Below the pieces are notes generated by a model. That model was not told where the DNA came from and made no database searches. It worked only from the letters and a program-made list of their open reading frames with translations. 64,000 bases of DNA, taken from positions 1-64,000 of the forward strand of contig LOER01000025.1 in NCBI GenBank assembly GCA_001515945.1, read 5' to 3'. Positions 55,282 through 63,385 of this stretch are shown here, piece after piece. The first letter of the stretch is position 1, and the number at the start of each line of letters is the position of its first letter. The position numbers were made by a program, and so were the translations under genes. The stretch comes from Desulfitibacter sp. BRH_c19. Its GTDB lineage: Bacteria > Bacillota > DSM-16504 > Desulfitibacterales > Desulfitibacteraceae.

Positions 55282-55974
55282 ATGCTAAATGTAAGGCTTG
55301 CCACAATTGCAAAATATATAACACCCAACTCTCTTGTAGTAGATGTTGGAACAGATCATGCTTTATTACCTATTTTTTTAATACAGAATAATTTGGCATG
55401 TAAAATTATTGGAGTTGAAATAAACCAAGGTCCATTCTTAAAAGCCAGAAAAAATGTTAGTACCCTTGGTTTAGAAAAAGATATTGAATTGCGTCAGGGT
55501 GATGGTTTGGAACCTGTACTAAACGAACAGGTAGATGTTGTAGTCATAGCTGGCATGGGTGGAAAGTCTATCGTTGAAATATTGAAAAGAGGGGCTAGCC
55601 TACTCAAAGATGTTAAAAAGATAATTTTACAACCAATGAATGGATGTGAATTGGTAAGAAATTATCTTTTTTATACTAAAGGATTAAAAATAAGTGATGA
55701 AGATTTAGTTAAGGAAAATAATAGGCTGTATGAAATTATTATTGCAGAGCCTGGCCAATCCCAGGAATTTGATGATATACTTATAGAGATAGGGCCAATG
55801 TTATATTCTAAAAGACATCCGCTATTTCCAGTATTATTAGAACGAAAGATCCAAAGATACAGAAAGATAGCAAATAACATGGATAAAAGTAATAAGATTA
55901 CTGCTAAGGATAAGATGAAGTACTATGATGCCAAGGCAAATTGTTTGGAGAAGGTGTTAGTATCATGTCTGTAA
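55282..55974 (+). CDS. trmK: tRNA (adenine-22-N1)-methyltransferase TrmK
   Basis: A 230-residue class I SAM methyltransferase: LATIAKYITPNSLVVDVGTD followed by HALLPIFL, IGVEINQGPFLKARKNV, and AGMGGKSIVEIL with LQPMNG (the family's NPPY-like region). TrmK methylates A22 in the D-loop of many tRNAs. GGGAGGC lies eight bases before the ATG. The stop overlaps the nif3-like start, as in Bacillus trmK-yqfO, and both lie downstream of rpoD. Confidence 0.94.
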   Translation: MLNVRLATIAKYITPNSLVVDVGTDHALLPIFLIQNNLACKIIGVEINQGPFLKARKNVSTLGLEKDIELRQGDGLEPVLNEQVDVVVIAGMGGKSIVEILKRGASLLKDVKKIILQPMNGCELVRNYLFYTKGLKISDEDLVKENNRLYEIIIAEPGQSQEFDDILIEIGPMLYSKRHPLFPVLLERKIQRYRKIANNMDKSNKITAKDKMKYYDAKANCLEKVLVSCL

Positions 55975-57083
55975 AGGTAGCTACTATAATGCAGATAATT
56001 GAGGAGCTTGCTCCTAAAAACCTAGCTTATGATTGGGATAACATTGGGCTGATAGTTGGTAGCCCAAAGGAGGAATTAGAAAGAATCTTGGTTTCTCTTG
56101 ATGTAAATGAGCAGGTGGTAGATGAGGCTATTGCAAATGGTGTTGGTATGATTATATGCCATCATCCTTTAATATTTAAGCCTATTAGCAATATACGTTG
56201 GGATAACAACTTAGGAGTAATACTTAAAAAGCTGGTACAAAACGAGATTAATCTATATGCTGCCCATACTAATTTGGACTTATGTAAAAATGGAGTCAAT
56301 CAAATTCTTTTTGAAAAGTTGGGTTTAGAGGATGGGCAAATTCTTAAAGTAGAAAAAGCAGAAAAACTTTTAAAACTAGTAGTGTTTGTACCAATGTCCC
56401 ATGTGGAACATGTAAAGATGTCCATGGGTAATGCGGGAGCAGGTTGGATAGGGGGCTATTCACATTGTGTTTTTGGTACCCAAGGAATAGGCTCTTTTAA
56501 ACCTCTTGAGGGTACTAATCCATATTTGGGTTCGACTGGAGAGATTGAAGACGTTGAGGAAATGCGCCTGGAAACAATTGTACCTGAAAAAATCCTAAAG
56601 ACAGTTCTTAAATCTGTGCTTAAGGAACACCCTTATGAAGAGGTTGCCTATGATATTTATCCACTAGCCAATTCTGGAGATAAATATGGTTTAGGTTTAG
56701 CAGGGAGATATGATATCCCCATTGCGAAAAATGAATTTTTAGAAATGGTAAAAGAAAGACTACAGGCCCCTGTCCTAAAAGTTGCTGGTATTATCCCAGA
56801 AAAAATTCAAAAAGTTGGGGTTTGTGGGGGATCAGGAGGTTCCATAATTAGCAATGCAGCATTTACAGGAATTCAAGTATTTATAACGGGAGATATAAGC
56901 TATCATCAAGCACAGGAGGCAGAAAGCTTAGGTATCTGTGTTATTGATGCAGGTCATGGAACCACAGAAAAATTGGTTGTACCATATTTTGCGAATAATC
57001 TTAAAAGTAAATTAGATGTCCAAAAACGTAAAGTAGAAGTTATGATTTCTAAAGTAAATAGTGAGCCATGGACTTTTTTATAG
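55965..57083 (+). CDS. Nif3-like dinuclear metal protein (YqfO type)
   Basis: A 372-residue protein: LAPKNLAYDWDNIGLIVGSP, ICHHPLIFKPISNIRWDN and AAHTNLDLCKNGVNQILFE carry the histidine/aspartate metal ligands of the first half. A PII-like insert (about 130-235) is followed by GKVG-like VGVCGGSGGSIISNA, FITGDISYHQAQEAESLG and IDAGHGTTEKLVVPY. The insert explains the length, which is larger than E. coli YbgI (about 247). Function is unclear; GTP cyclohydrolase I type 2 activity has been proposed for some members. It overlaps trmK by ten bases. Confidence 0.94.
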   Translation: MSVKVATIMQIIEELAPKNLAYDWDNIGLIVGSPKEELERILVSLDVNEQVVDEAIANGVGMIICHHPLIFKPISNIRWDNNLGVILKKLVQNEINLYAAHTNLDLCKNGVNQILFEKLGLEDGQILKVEKAEKLLKLVVFVPMSHVEHVKMSMGNAGAGWIGGYSHCVFGTQGIGSFKPLEGTNPYLGSTGEIEDVEEMRLETIVPEKILKTVLKSVLKEHPYEEVAYDIYPLANSGDKYGLGLAGRYDIPIAKNEFLEMVKERLQAPVLKVAGIIPEKIQKVGVCGGSGGSIISNAAFTGIQVFITGDISYHQAQEAESLGICVIDAGHGTTEKLVVPYFANNLKSKLDVQKRKVEVMISKVNSEPWTFL

Positions 57084-57128
57084 GATAGGGTTTCCCCTAT
57101 CTTTCATTATTTTATGGAGGTGTATTTT

Positions 57129-57839
57129 ATGAACTTTAAAAAACTGTATAAGTATCAAAATCTAAGAGATGAATATTTCAAACTCAAGGGTAAAGTAAAC
57201 AATATTACTAAGAAAGAAAAATTACTTGAATGGAAGAAAAGGATTGAACAAATTAATAGAGAAAAGGAAGAGTTGAAAGTACTATTAGAAGAAAAGGCTA
57301 AGGTTGTAAAGAGAATTAATACCTTAATAGAAGATATAGAAGCAAAAGAAAAAGATGTGGAAAAACAGCTTTATGAAGGAAATGTTACAAATCCAAAAGA
57401 ATTATTATCCATGCAGAAAAAGCTAGATGAGTTGACCGATCATAAAAAACAAACAGAAGACACATATATTAAGGAAAACGATGAATTTACTTCCTTACAG
57501 CAGGATTTGGCGAACAAAAAAGAAGAATTAATGACAGAATATAAACCTTATCAAGATGAGACTAATAAATACAAACAAGATAGAGAAATTGATAAAGTAA
57601 ACTTAAATGAATTAGTTAAACAAATAAAAGAAATGGAGAAAAAAATAGATAATAGTTTACTAAATATCTATTTAAAGAATGTTAAAAAACTCGGTAATAA
57701 TGTTTTGGCTCCGATACACGGTGATAAGTGTGGAGGATGCAATATAGATATTCATAAAGTAGCTCTAGCTGAAGTTAAGGCTGGGAAAAAGTTGGTAATC
57801 TGCGAAAATTGTGGTAGAATATTAGTTACTAATTTGTAA
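57129..57839 (+). CDS. Coiled-coil C4 zinc-ribbon protein
   Basis: A 236-residue, lysine- and glutamate-rich protein. Residues about 10-180 form a long coiled coil. The C-terminal zinc ribbon has CGGCNIDIHKVALAEVKAGK and CENCGRIL. Such proteins resemble DksA-like or RNA-polymerase/ribosome-associated coiled-coil factors and are commonly encoded after nif3 in Clostridia and Actinobacteria. Precise function is unknown. AGGAGGTG precedes the ATG at 57129, and the stop is 17 bp before the RNase HI start. Confidence 0.9.
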   Translation: MNFKKLYKYQNLRDEYFKLKGKVNNITKKEKLLEWKKRIEQINREKEELKVLLEEKAKVVKRINTLIEDIEAKEKDVEKQLYEGNVTNPKELLSMQKKLDELTDHKKQTEDTYIKENDEFTSLQQDLANKKEELMTEYKPYQDETNKYKQDREIDKVNLNELVKQIKEMEKKIDNSLLNIYLKNVKKLGNNVLAPIHGDKCGGCNIDIHKVALAEVKAGKKLVICENCGRILVTNL

Positions 57840-57856
57840 TGTGTTGGGGTGGAATA

Positions 57857-58258
57857 ATGGATATAAATGTCTATACAGATGGTGCGTCAAGGGGTAACCC
57901 TGGTAAAGCCGCAATAGGCGTAATAATTTATGATTTATATGGTCAGGTTTTAAGGGAAGAAAACGAATTTATTGGTGTGGCAACAAATAATGTTGCTGAG
58001 TATAAAGCTGTAATTAGAGGGTTAGAAGTATCTACTGAATTGGGAGCTACAGGTGTAACGTTATATGCTGACAGTCAACTTCTTGTAAGGCAACTTGCAG
58101 GTGAATACAGGGTAAAGAATGAAGGTTTAAAACCTCTATATCAGCAGGCTAAAGAGCTAACTAAGAACTTTAAAAAATTTAAAGCAATTCATATTCCAAG
58201 AGAGCAGAATAAAGAAGCAGATAAATTAGCTAATCTAGCCCTTGATAGTAATCAGTAG
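57857..58258 (+). CDS. rnhA: RNase HI family protein
   Basis: A 133-residue RNase H fold with all catalytic acids visible: YTDGASRGNPG, NNVAEYKAVIRGLEV, ADSQLLVRQLAGEY and HIPREQNKEADKLANLAL. It belongs to the short reverse-transcriptase-like RNase HI group (YpeP/YpdQ-like) that cleaves RNA in RNA-DNA hybrids. The ATG at 57857 follows GGGGTGG. It lies between the zinc-ribbon gene and degS. Confidence 0.93.
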   Translation: MDINVYTDGASRGNPGKAAIGVIIYDLYGQVLREENEFIGVATNNVAEYKAVIRGLEVSTELGATGVTLYADSQLLVRQLAGEYRVKNEGLKPLYQQAKELTKNFKKFKAIHIPREQNKEADKLANLALDSNQ

Positions 58259-58276
58259 TTATCGGGAGTGAAGCCT

Positions 58277-59407
58277 ATGATTGAAACTGGAATAATAGAC
58301 AAGATTCTTAAAGATGTTATCTCTAGAATTGAAACTGGAAAGAATCAGCTTTATGATATAGCAGAATCTGCTAGACAGGAATGTGTAAGGACAGAGGCAT
58401 CTATGCTTAAGATTAAACATGAGACGCTTGAAGTAGTTGAACAGGTTGATTGGTGGGAAAAAAAGGAAAAAAAGGCTAGAATAAGACTTGCAGAAGTGAG
58501 CAAGAACTTTAATAAGTACATCGAAGACGATATAAGAAAGGCTTATGAAACAACAAAGGATATCCAGATACAGTTGGCTTTACTTAGAGAAAAAGAAGTG
58601 CAATTTAAGATAAGGCGATTGGAGCTTGAACAGCAGTATAAAAGAATGCAAGATACTGCTGAAAAGGCAGAATCTCTTGTATCTCAAGTTGGAGTTGCCA
58701 TGAATTTTTTAAGCACCAACCTAAAAAGCATCCAGGAGGAAGTTGGTAAAGTACAAAATTGGCAGGAATTAGGACTTGCAGTTATTAAAGCCCAAGAGGA
58801 AGAAAGAAGAAGGGTAGCAAGGGGAATTCATGATGGTCCTGCCCAATCATTAGCTAATATAGTACTGCGGATAGAGTTTTGTGAAAAGGTTTTGGAAAAG
58901 AGGCCAGAGGTGCTTCCAGAAGAGCTATCACAATTAAAAAACTTTGCTCGTAAGACACTTGAAGAAATTCGTAAAATACTTTTTGATTTAAGACCTATGG
59001 ATTTGGATGACTTGGGGTTAATAGCTGCATTGAAACGTTTTCTATTAGACTTTCAAGAAAAAAATGGAATAATTGTTGATTTTGAATATTCAGGAAATGA
59101 ACAATTATACGCACCTGAAATAGAGGTAGCAACCTTTAGAATAATTCAAGAGTGTATGAATAATGTGAGAAAGCATTCAAATGCCTCAGTAGTAAAGGTC
59201 ACACTAGAAAAGGCTCCACTTAAAATTAATACAGTAGTAAAAGATGATGGAATTGGTTTTAATGTGGAAGAAGGACTGCATTCAAATAGGTTTGGTTTAA
59301 AGGGAATGAGAGAATGGGCCCGGTTACTAGGGGGAGATGTAAAAATAGTCTCTTCCTCTAAAATGGGGACCAGGGTATCCGCTATTATTCCGTTAAAGGA
59401 GAGGTGA
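58277..59407 (+). CDS. degS: Sensor histidine kinase DegS-like
   Basis: A 376-residue cytoplasmic kinase with no membrane segment. Residues about 10-165 form the DegS sensor coiled coil. The HisKA_3 dimerisation box is EEERRRVARGIHDGPAQSLA, with the phospho-accepting histidine in RGIHDGPAQ. The HATPase domain has DDGIGFNVEEG and RFGLKGMREWARLLGG. In Bacillus it controls exoenzymes, motility and biofilm through DegU. The ATG at 58277 follows GGGAGTG. degU follows after seven bases and Tad pilus genes come next. Confidence 0.93.
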   Translation: MIETGIIDKILKDVISRIETGKNQLYDIAESARQECVRTEASMLKIKHETLEVVEQVDWWEKKEKKARIRLAEVSKNFNKYIEDDIRKAYETTKDIQIQLALLREKEVQFKIRRLELEQQYKRMQDTAEKAESLVSQVGVAMNFLSTNLKSIQEEVGKVQNWQELGLAVIKAQEEERRRVARGIHDGPAQSLANIVLRIEFCEKVLEKRPEVLPEELSQLKNFARKTLEEIRKILFDLRPMDLDDLGLIAALKRFLLDFQEKNGIIVDFEYSGNEQLYAPEIEVATFRIIQECMNNVRKHSNASVVKVTLEKAPLKINTVVKDDGIGFNVEEGLHSNRFGLKGMREWARLLGGDVKIVSSSKMGTRVSAIIPLKER

Positions 59408-59414
59408 TTTGTGA

Positions 59415-60062
59415 ATGGAAGCTATCAAGGTGTTACTAGTTGATGATCATCCATTAATAACTGAAGGTTTGGAAAAGATACTTTCTTTTGACGATGCTAT
59501 ACGGGTTGTGGGGAAAGCAAATGATGGTAATCAGGCAGTTGAGATAGCAATGAAGGTTAAGCCTGATGTGGTTGTTATGGATATTAATATGCCTGGCATA
59601 GATGGAATAGAAGCATGCTTAAAGATTAGAGATATACTACCTAGAACCGAAATAATTGCCTTGACAGTATGTGAAGAAGAGGATAGAATACTACAGATTT
59701 TAAAAGCAGGTGCCAAGGGTTATTTTTTAAAGGATGTTGAACCGGAACGTCTAATAGATGCCATAAAAAATGTCCAAAAAGGGCAGTCATTTATACATCC
59801 GCAGATAGCGGCCAAAGTACTTAGTAGTTATACAACCCTTGCCTCTAGGCAAAATAAAGATTTCAAAGGAAACGACCTAACTGATAGAGAGATGGAGTTG
59901 GTAAAACTACTAGCTAAGGGCTTGAATAACAAGGAGATTGCATCAACCCTATTTATTAGTGAAAAAACAGTTAAAAATCATATAACTAATATTCTTAGAA
60001 AACTAGACTTAAGAGATAGGGTCCAGGTGGCAATCTGGGCTATAAAAGAAAAGGTAATCTAG
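59415..60062 (+). CDS. degU: Response regulator DegU-like (NarL family)
   Basis: A 215-residue regulator. The receiver domain has VDDHPLITEGLEKIL, phospho-acceptor aspartate in VVMDINMPGIDG, the switch threonine in ALTVCEE and lysine in FLKD. The C-terminal LuxR-type helix-turn-helix is LTDREMELVKLLAKGLNNKE followed by STLFISEKTVKNHITNI. It is phosphorylated by DegS. A terminator follows, then flp, which could be a target. Confidence 0.95.
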   Translation: MEAIKVLLVDDHPLITEGLEKILSFDDAIRVVGKANDGNQAVEIAMKVKPDVVVMDINMPGIDGIEACLKIRDILPRTEIIALTVCEEEDRILQILKAGAKGYFLKDVEPERLIDAIKNVQKGQSFIHPQIAAKVLSSYTTLASRQNKDFKGNDLTDREMELVKLLAKGLNNKEIASTLFISEKTVKNHITNILRKLDLRDRVQVAIWAIKEKVI

Positions 60063-60101
60063 GACTATTGTCTTTATAATTAGGACTTACAATTATAGGA
60101 A

Positions 60102-60131
60102 ATGGGTATCTTGCCGGATACTCATTTTTTT
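60102..60131 (+). terminator. degSU terminator
   Basis: ATGGGTATC (60102-60110) pairs with GATACTCAT (60117-60125), followed by TTTTTT. Confidence 0.88.
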
Positions 60132-60181
60132 GATTCCTCTGTACAATAAGATTAAGAAAATTCTAAGGAGGTCTACAAACA

Positions 60182-60355
60182 ATGTTAACAATTATTAAAA
60201 AGTTTTGGAATGAAGAAGACGGACAGGGACTAACTGAGTACGGATTGATTTTAGGTTTAATAGCAGTAGTGGTGGTTGCAATTTTAGGTACTATGGGTGG
60301 ACAAATACAGGCTGTATTCCAATCGATTTCTAATGAACTCCCAACAGCACCATAA
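60182..60355 (+). CDS. flp: Flp pilin (class IVb prepilin)
   Basis: A 57-residue prepilin with a basic, acidic leader (MLTIIKKFWNEEDG) and, after the cleavage glycine, QGLTEYGLILGLIAVVVV with glutamate at mature +5 and tyrosine at +6, the Flp rule. About 20 hydrophobic residues form the assembly helix. TadV should cut the leader, and the Tad machinery polymerises it into thin adhesive pili. AAGGAGG lies ten bases before the ATG. The following hairpin probably limits read-through into tadV, making the pilin the most abundant product. Confidence 0.93.
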   Translation: MLTIIKKFWNEEDGQGLTEYGLILGLIAVVVVAILGTMGGQIQAVFQSISNELPTAP

Positions 60356-60438
60356 GAAGATTAAAAACAAGTTATTAATGAACGTAATAAATAATGGAAT
60401 TGTAACATAAAATATGTCTATTACTCACCCAACAAACT

Positions 60439-60465
60439 CCCTACATTCAAGTAGGGTTTCTTTTT
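60439..60465 (+). terminator. Terminator/attenuator after flp
   Basis: CCCTAC (60439-60444) pairs with GTAGGG (60451-60456), followed by TTTCTTTTT. Partial termination here would set a high pilin-to-machinery ratio. Confidence 0.75.
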
Positions 60466-60527
60466 AAAACTAAACAACTTAGCTTAAGTAAGACTACTTG
60501 CTTTAACCTAACGAAAGGAAGGTTATT

Positions 60528-61058
60528 ATGTACACCCCACATATTACAAACGCAATACTTCTCATAGTCCTGATTGTCTGCCTAATAACAGACATCCGGC
60601 AGAGAAAAATATATAACATAATAACCTTCCCAGCCATTGCTGGAGGATTAATCTTAAATGGTACTTTGTACGGAATGGAAGGATTACTGGACTCGCTTAA
60701 AGGCATTGGAATAGTAACAGTAATTTTAATACTTCCATTCATGATGGGAGGAATGGGAGCAGGGGATGTGAAGCTGCTGATGGTGGTGGGAGCTTTAAAA
60801 GGAGTTAGTTTTACTTTTGAAACAATTCTGGCCACTTTTCTGGCAGGTGGTTTGATTGCAGTAATGCTCATAATTAAAAGGAGCATGTGGAGAGAAGTAT
60901 TTGGTCGATTAACCGCTAATCTCTACCTATTCGTAGCATTACCTGTTTTCAAGAGACAGGTAAGTGAAAAGAACACATTTCAAGATCAAGAAAAGTATGC
61001 ATTTCCCTACGGGATAGCAATATTTATTGGAACTATCCTTGTGCTACTAATTCGATAA
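60528..61058 (+). CDS. tadV: Prepilin peptidase (TadV/CpaA, A24)
   Basis: A 176-residue aspartyl protease with about five membrane segments. The catalytic aspartates are in CLITDIRQRKIYN and MGAGDVKLLMVVGAL (GxGD motif). The short TadV/CpaA form lacks the methyltransferase domain of PilD. It should process Flp encoded just upstream. The ribosome site GAAAGGAAGG precedes the ATG. Confidence 0.92.
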   Translation: MYTPHITNAILLIVLIVCLITDIRQRKIYNIITFPAIAGGLILNGTLYGMEGLLDSLKGIGIVTVILILPFMMGGMGAGDVKLLMVVGALKGVSFTFETILATFLAGGLIAVMLIIKRSMWREVFGRLTANLYLFVALPVFKRQVSEKNTFQDQEKYAFPYGIAIFIGTILVLLIR

Positions 61059-61070
61059 AAGTGACAGGTG

Positions 61071-61460
61071 ATGAATATGAAGTGGATTAGAAATAAAAGA
61101 GGACAAGCACTTGTTGAATTAGCATTAGTTCTACCAGTTTTTTTACTGCTTCTTGGGGGAGTAGTGGAAACTTCAAGGGTCTTTTTTACTTATCTTACAG
61201 TCAACCATGCAGCTAGAGAAGGCGCTAGACTCGGTGTAGTTGGCTATGATGAAATCAATATAATGACAAAAATTAAAGACTCAGCAAATGGTTTAAGTGA
61301 GGAGCTAATAGAAGTTGAAGTAAGCCCAATAAACCCCTCTAGAGGTAGCCATTTAACCGTAAAAGTATCATATCCTGTGCAGATTTATATGCCAGTAATA
61401 TCACAAATATTTGATAATCCTCAATGGGTATATGGTGATGCTACCATGAGGGTGGAATAA
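61071..61460 (+). CDS. tadE: TadE-like pseudopilin
   Basis: A 129-residue protein with an N-terminal basic patch (RNKRGQALVE), one membrane segment (about 13-35, LALVLPVFLLLLGGVVETSR) with the TadE 'E-x-A/S' glutamate, and an external domain. TadE and TadF are minor pseudopilins needed for Tad pilus assembly. The ATG at 61071 follows ACAGGTG, 12 bp after tadV. No second TadF-like gene is visible next to it. Confidence 0.87.
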   Translation: MNMKWIRNKRGQALVELALVLPVFLLLLGGVVETSRVFFTYLTVNHAAREGARLGVVGYDEINIMTKIKDSANGLSEELIEVEVSPINPSRGSHLTVKVSYPVQIYMPVISQIFDNPQWVYGDATMRVE

Positions 61461-61472
61461 AGGGGAAGGCAA

Positions 61473-62168
61473 ATGATAAATAAAAAGTTGTTAATAATAA
61501 CTCTGATAGTCAGTATAATTACTGCAACTGTAGCTTATCTTTATCTAGAAGACATGAAAGATAAGCTAGACACAACAGAATATACAGAGGTAGTGTGTAG
61601 CGCTATAAACATACCACAAGACACAATATTGAGTAAGGATCTTCTAATAATGAAAAAGATACCTGTTGAATACGCTCATCCCGATTCCACATTTAAGATG
61701 GATGACGCTGTGGGAAAGCTTAACAAGGTGCCCCTTACTATGGGTGAAGCCCTTCTAGGTACCCATCTTATGGATCAAGAATCTACTGAGGAAGGCTTGG
61801 CATATGCAGTTACCCCAGGTATGAGGGCTGTAACCCTGGGAATTAACCAAGTATCTTCACTAAATTATTTAATTCTGCCAGGTGACAGAGTAGACATCAT
61901 TGTCACATTAGATACTAATGATATTACCCAGACAAGTTTTATTTTAGAAAATATAGAAGTACTAGCATTAGGCAGTCAGCTTGCACGAGACATTTTAGAG
62001 CAGGGTAAGGAGCAGCAGACTATTACTTTACAGATTAACCCTACTGAGGCTCCTAAACTAGTATTAGCCTCAGAAGTAGGAACAATCAGAATGCTACTCA
62101 GGTCTCCAAGAGACGAGGGCAGAGTTGGTGAACGCCCCATCACCTTAGAAGAATTAGTTAGAAGGTAG
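61473..62168 (+). CDS. cpaB: Flp pilus assembly protein CpaB (RcpC)
   Basis: A 231-residue protein with one N-terminal membrane segment (about 6-25) and a SAF domain (VVCSAINIPQDTILSKDLLI, KLNKVPLTMGEALLGTHL). A second domain has PGMRAVTLGINQVSSLNYLI and LPGDRVDIIVTL. CpaB is a periplasmic-side or wall-facing component of the Tad secretion channel; Gram-positives lack the CpaC secretin that normally pairs with it. It starts 12 bp after tadE. Confidence 0.93.
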   Translation: MINKKLLIITLIVSIITATVAYLYLEDMKDKLDTTEYTEVVCSAINIPQDTILSKDLLIMKKIPVEYAHPDSTFKMDDAVGKLNKVPLTMGEALLGTHLMDQESTEEGLAYAVTPGMRAVTLGINQVSSLNYLILPGDRVDIIVTLDTNDITQTSFILENIEVLALGSQLARDILEQGKEQQTITLQINPTEAPKLVLASEVGTIRMLLRSPRDEGRVGERPITLEELVRR

Positions 62169-62176
62169 GTATTAAT

Positions 62177-63382
62177 ATGACCATTAGAGTAATGATAGTT
62201 GATGATATCCAAGAAACCCGTGACAATGTTAAGAGATTACTTTCTTTAGATCATGAAATAACAGTAGTAGGTGAAGCAGCAAGTGGGAAAGAGGCTTTAA
62301 AGACAATCAAGAGTAAACAGCCAGATATAGTGCTTATGGATATCAATATGCCAGATCTTAACGGTTTAGAGGCTACTGAACAATTGACTATCCTTTATCC
62401 AGAAATATCAGTAATAATGATGACAGTTCAAGCTGAAATGGAATATATGAAAAAGGCAATGCGGGCTGGTGCCAAAGACTACATAGCAAAACCTTTTTCA
62501 GAAGAAGAGCTAGTGCAAGCAATAAAAAAAGTATGGCGTATGGAACATCGCAAGAAAAACAAAAACCTTCTTGAGCAAACATATACAAAGAACGATCCAA
62601 AGGTTATAACAGTCTTTAGCACTAAGGGTGGAGTAGGCAAGACATCAATAGCTGTAAACTTAGCGATTAGCTTGCAGACACTAACATCAAAGAAGGTTGC
62701 CTTAATAGATTTGGATGTACAGTTTGGGGACGTTTCAGCTATGGTAAATCTAATGCCAAAACGAACTATAAGCCATTTGGTCCAAGAAAAAGGAGAGCTT
62801 GATTTAGAGTTAATCCAAAATTACATGTTAAAGCATCCAGGTTCCGAAATTGATATACTTCCTGCCCCAACAAGGCCAGAATATTCTGAGTTAATCACAG
62901 CAGACCATATAGAAAGTATTTTAAATATATTAAAACAAAGCTATGATTTCATCATCATCGATACTGCCTCGTCTTTTAGTGAAATTAATCTTACTGTAAT
63001 GGATTTTTCCCAGACAATATATCTAATGCTTACCTTAGATTTACTGTCTATAAAGAATACAAGGCTATCACTAGAAGTGTTGGAATCATTGCAACATTTA
63101 GACAAGGCAAAGCTTGTTTTAAACAAGGCAAATAAGGATTGGGGACTTAGTGTTTCTGATGTAGAAAGAACCCTCGATAAATATATTGATTTCGAAATTC
63201 CTCATTCTGAAAAATTAGTTGTTGATTCTATAAATAAGGGTATTCCCTTCATGATCAACAACCCAGCATCAAAGATTGCCCAATCAGTAGAGGGATTAAG
63301 TTGGTCTATATTGAAAAAGCCCAAGATGGTTCCACAGAAGAGGGGACTATTAAATAGAATCCTTACCATACAAGGGGTGTAA
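62177..63382 (+). CDS. cpaE: CpaE-type Tad ATPase with N-terminal receiver domain
   Basis: A 401-residue fusion. Residues 1-120 are a complete receiver domain (MIVDDIQETRDNVKRLLSLD, phosphorylatable aspartate in LMDINMPDLNG, lysine in IAKPFSEEE). A linker leads to a ParA/MinD-like ATPase from about 140 with the deviant Walker A FSTKGGVGKTSIAVNLAI and LIDLDVQFGDVSAMVNL. CpaE localises or positions the Tad pilus assembly. In classical CpaE the receiver-like domain lacks the aspartate; here it is intact, so real phosphorylation is possible, perhaps by a kinase not in this locus. Confidence 0.92.
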   Translation: MTIRVMIVDDIQETRDNVKRLLSLDHEITVVGEAASGKEALKTIKSKQPDIVLMDINMPDLNGLEATEQLTILYPEISVIMMTVQAEMEYMKKAMRAGAKDYIAKPFSEEELVQAIKKVWRMEHRKKNKNLLEQTYTKNDPKVITVFSTKGGVGKTSIAVNLAISLQTLTSKKVALIDLDVQFGDVSAMVNLMPKRTISHLVQEKGELDLELIQNYMLKHPGSEIDILPAPTRPEYSELITADHIESILNILKQSYDFIIIDTASSFSEINLTVMDFSQTIYLMLTLDLLSIKNTRLSLEVLESLQHLDKAKLVLNKANKDWGLSVSDVERTLDKYIDFEIPHSEKLVVDSINKGIPFMINNPASKIAQSVEGLSWSILKKPKMVPQKRGLLNRILTIQGV

Positions 63383-63385
63383 GCT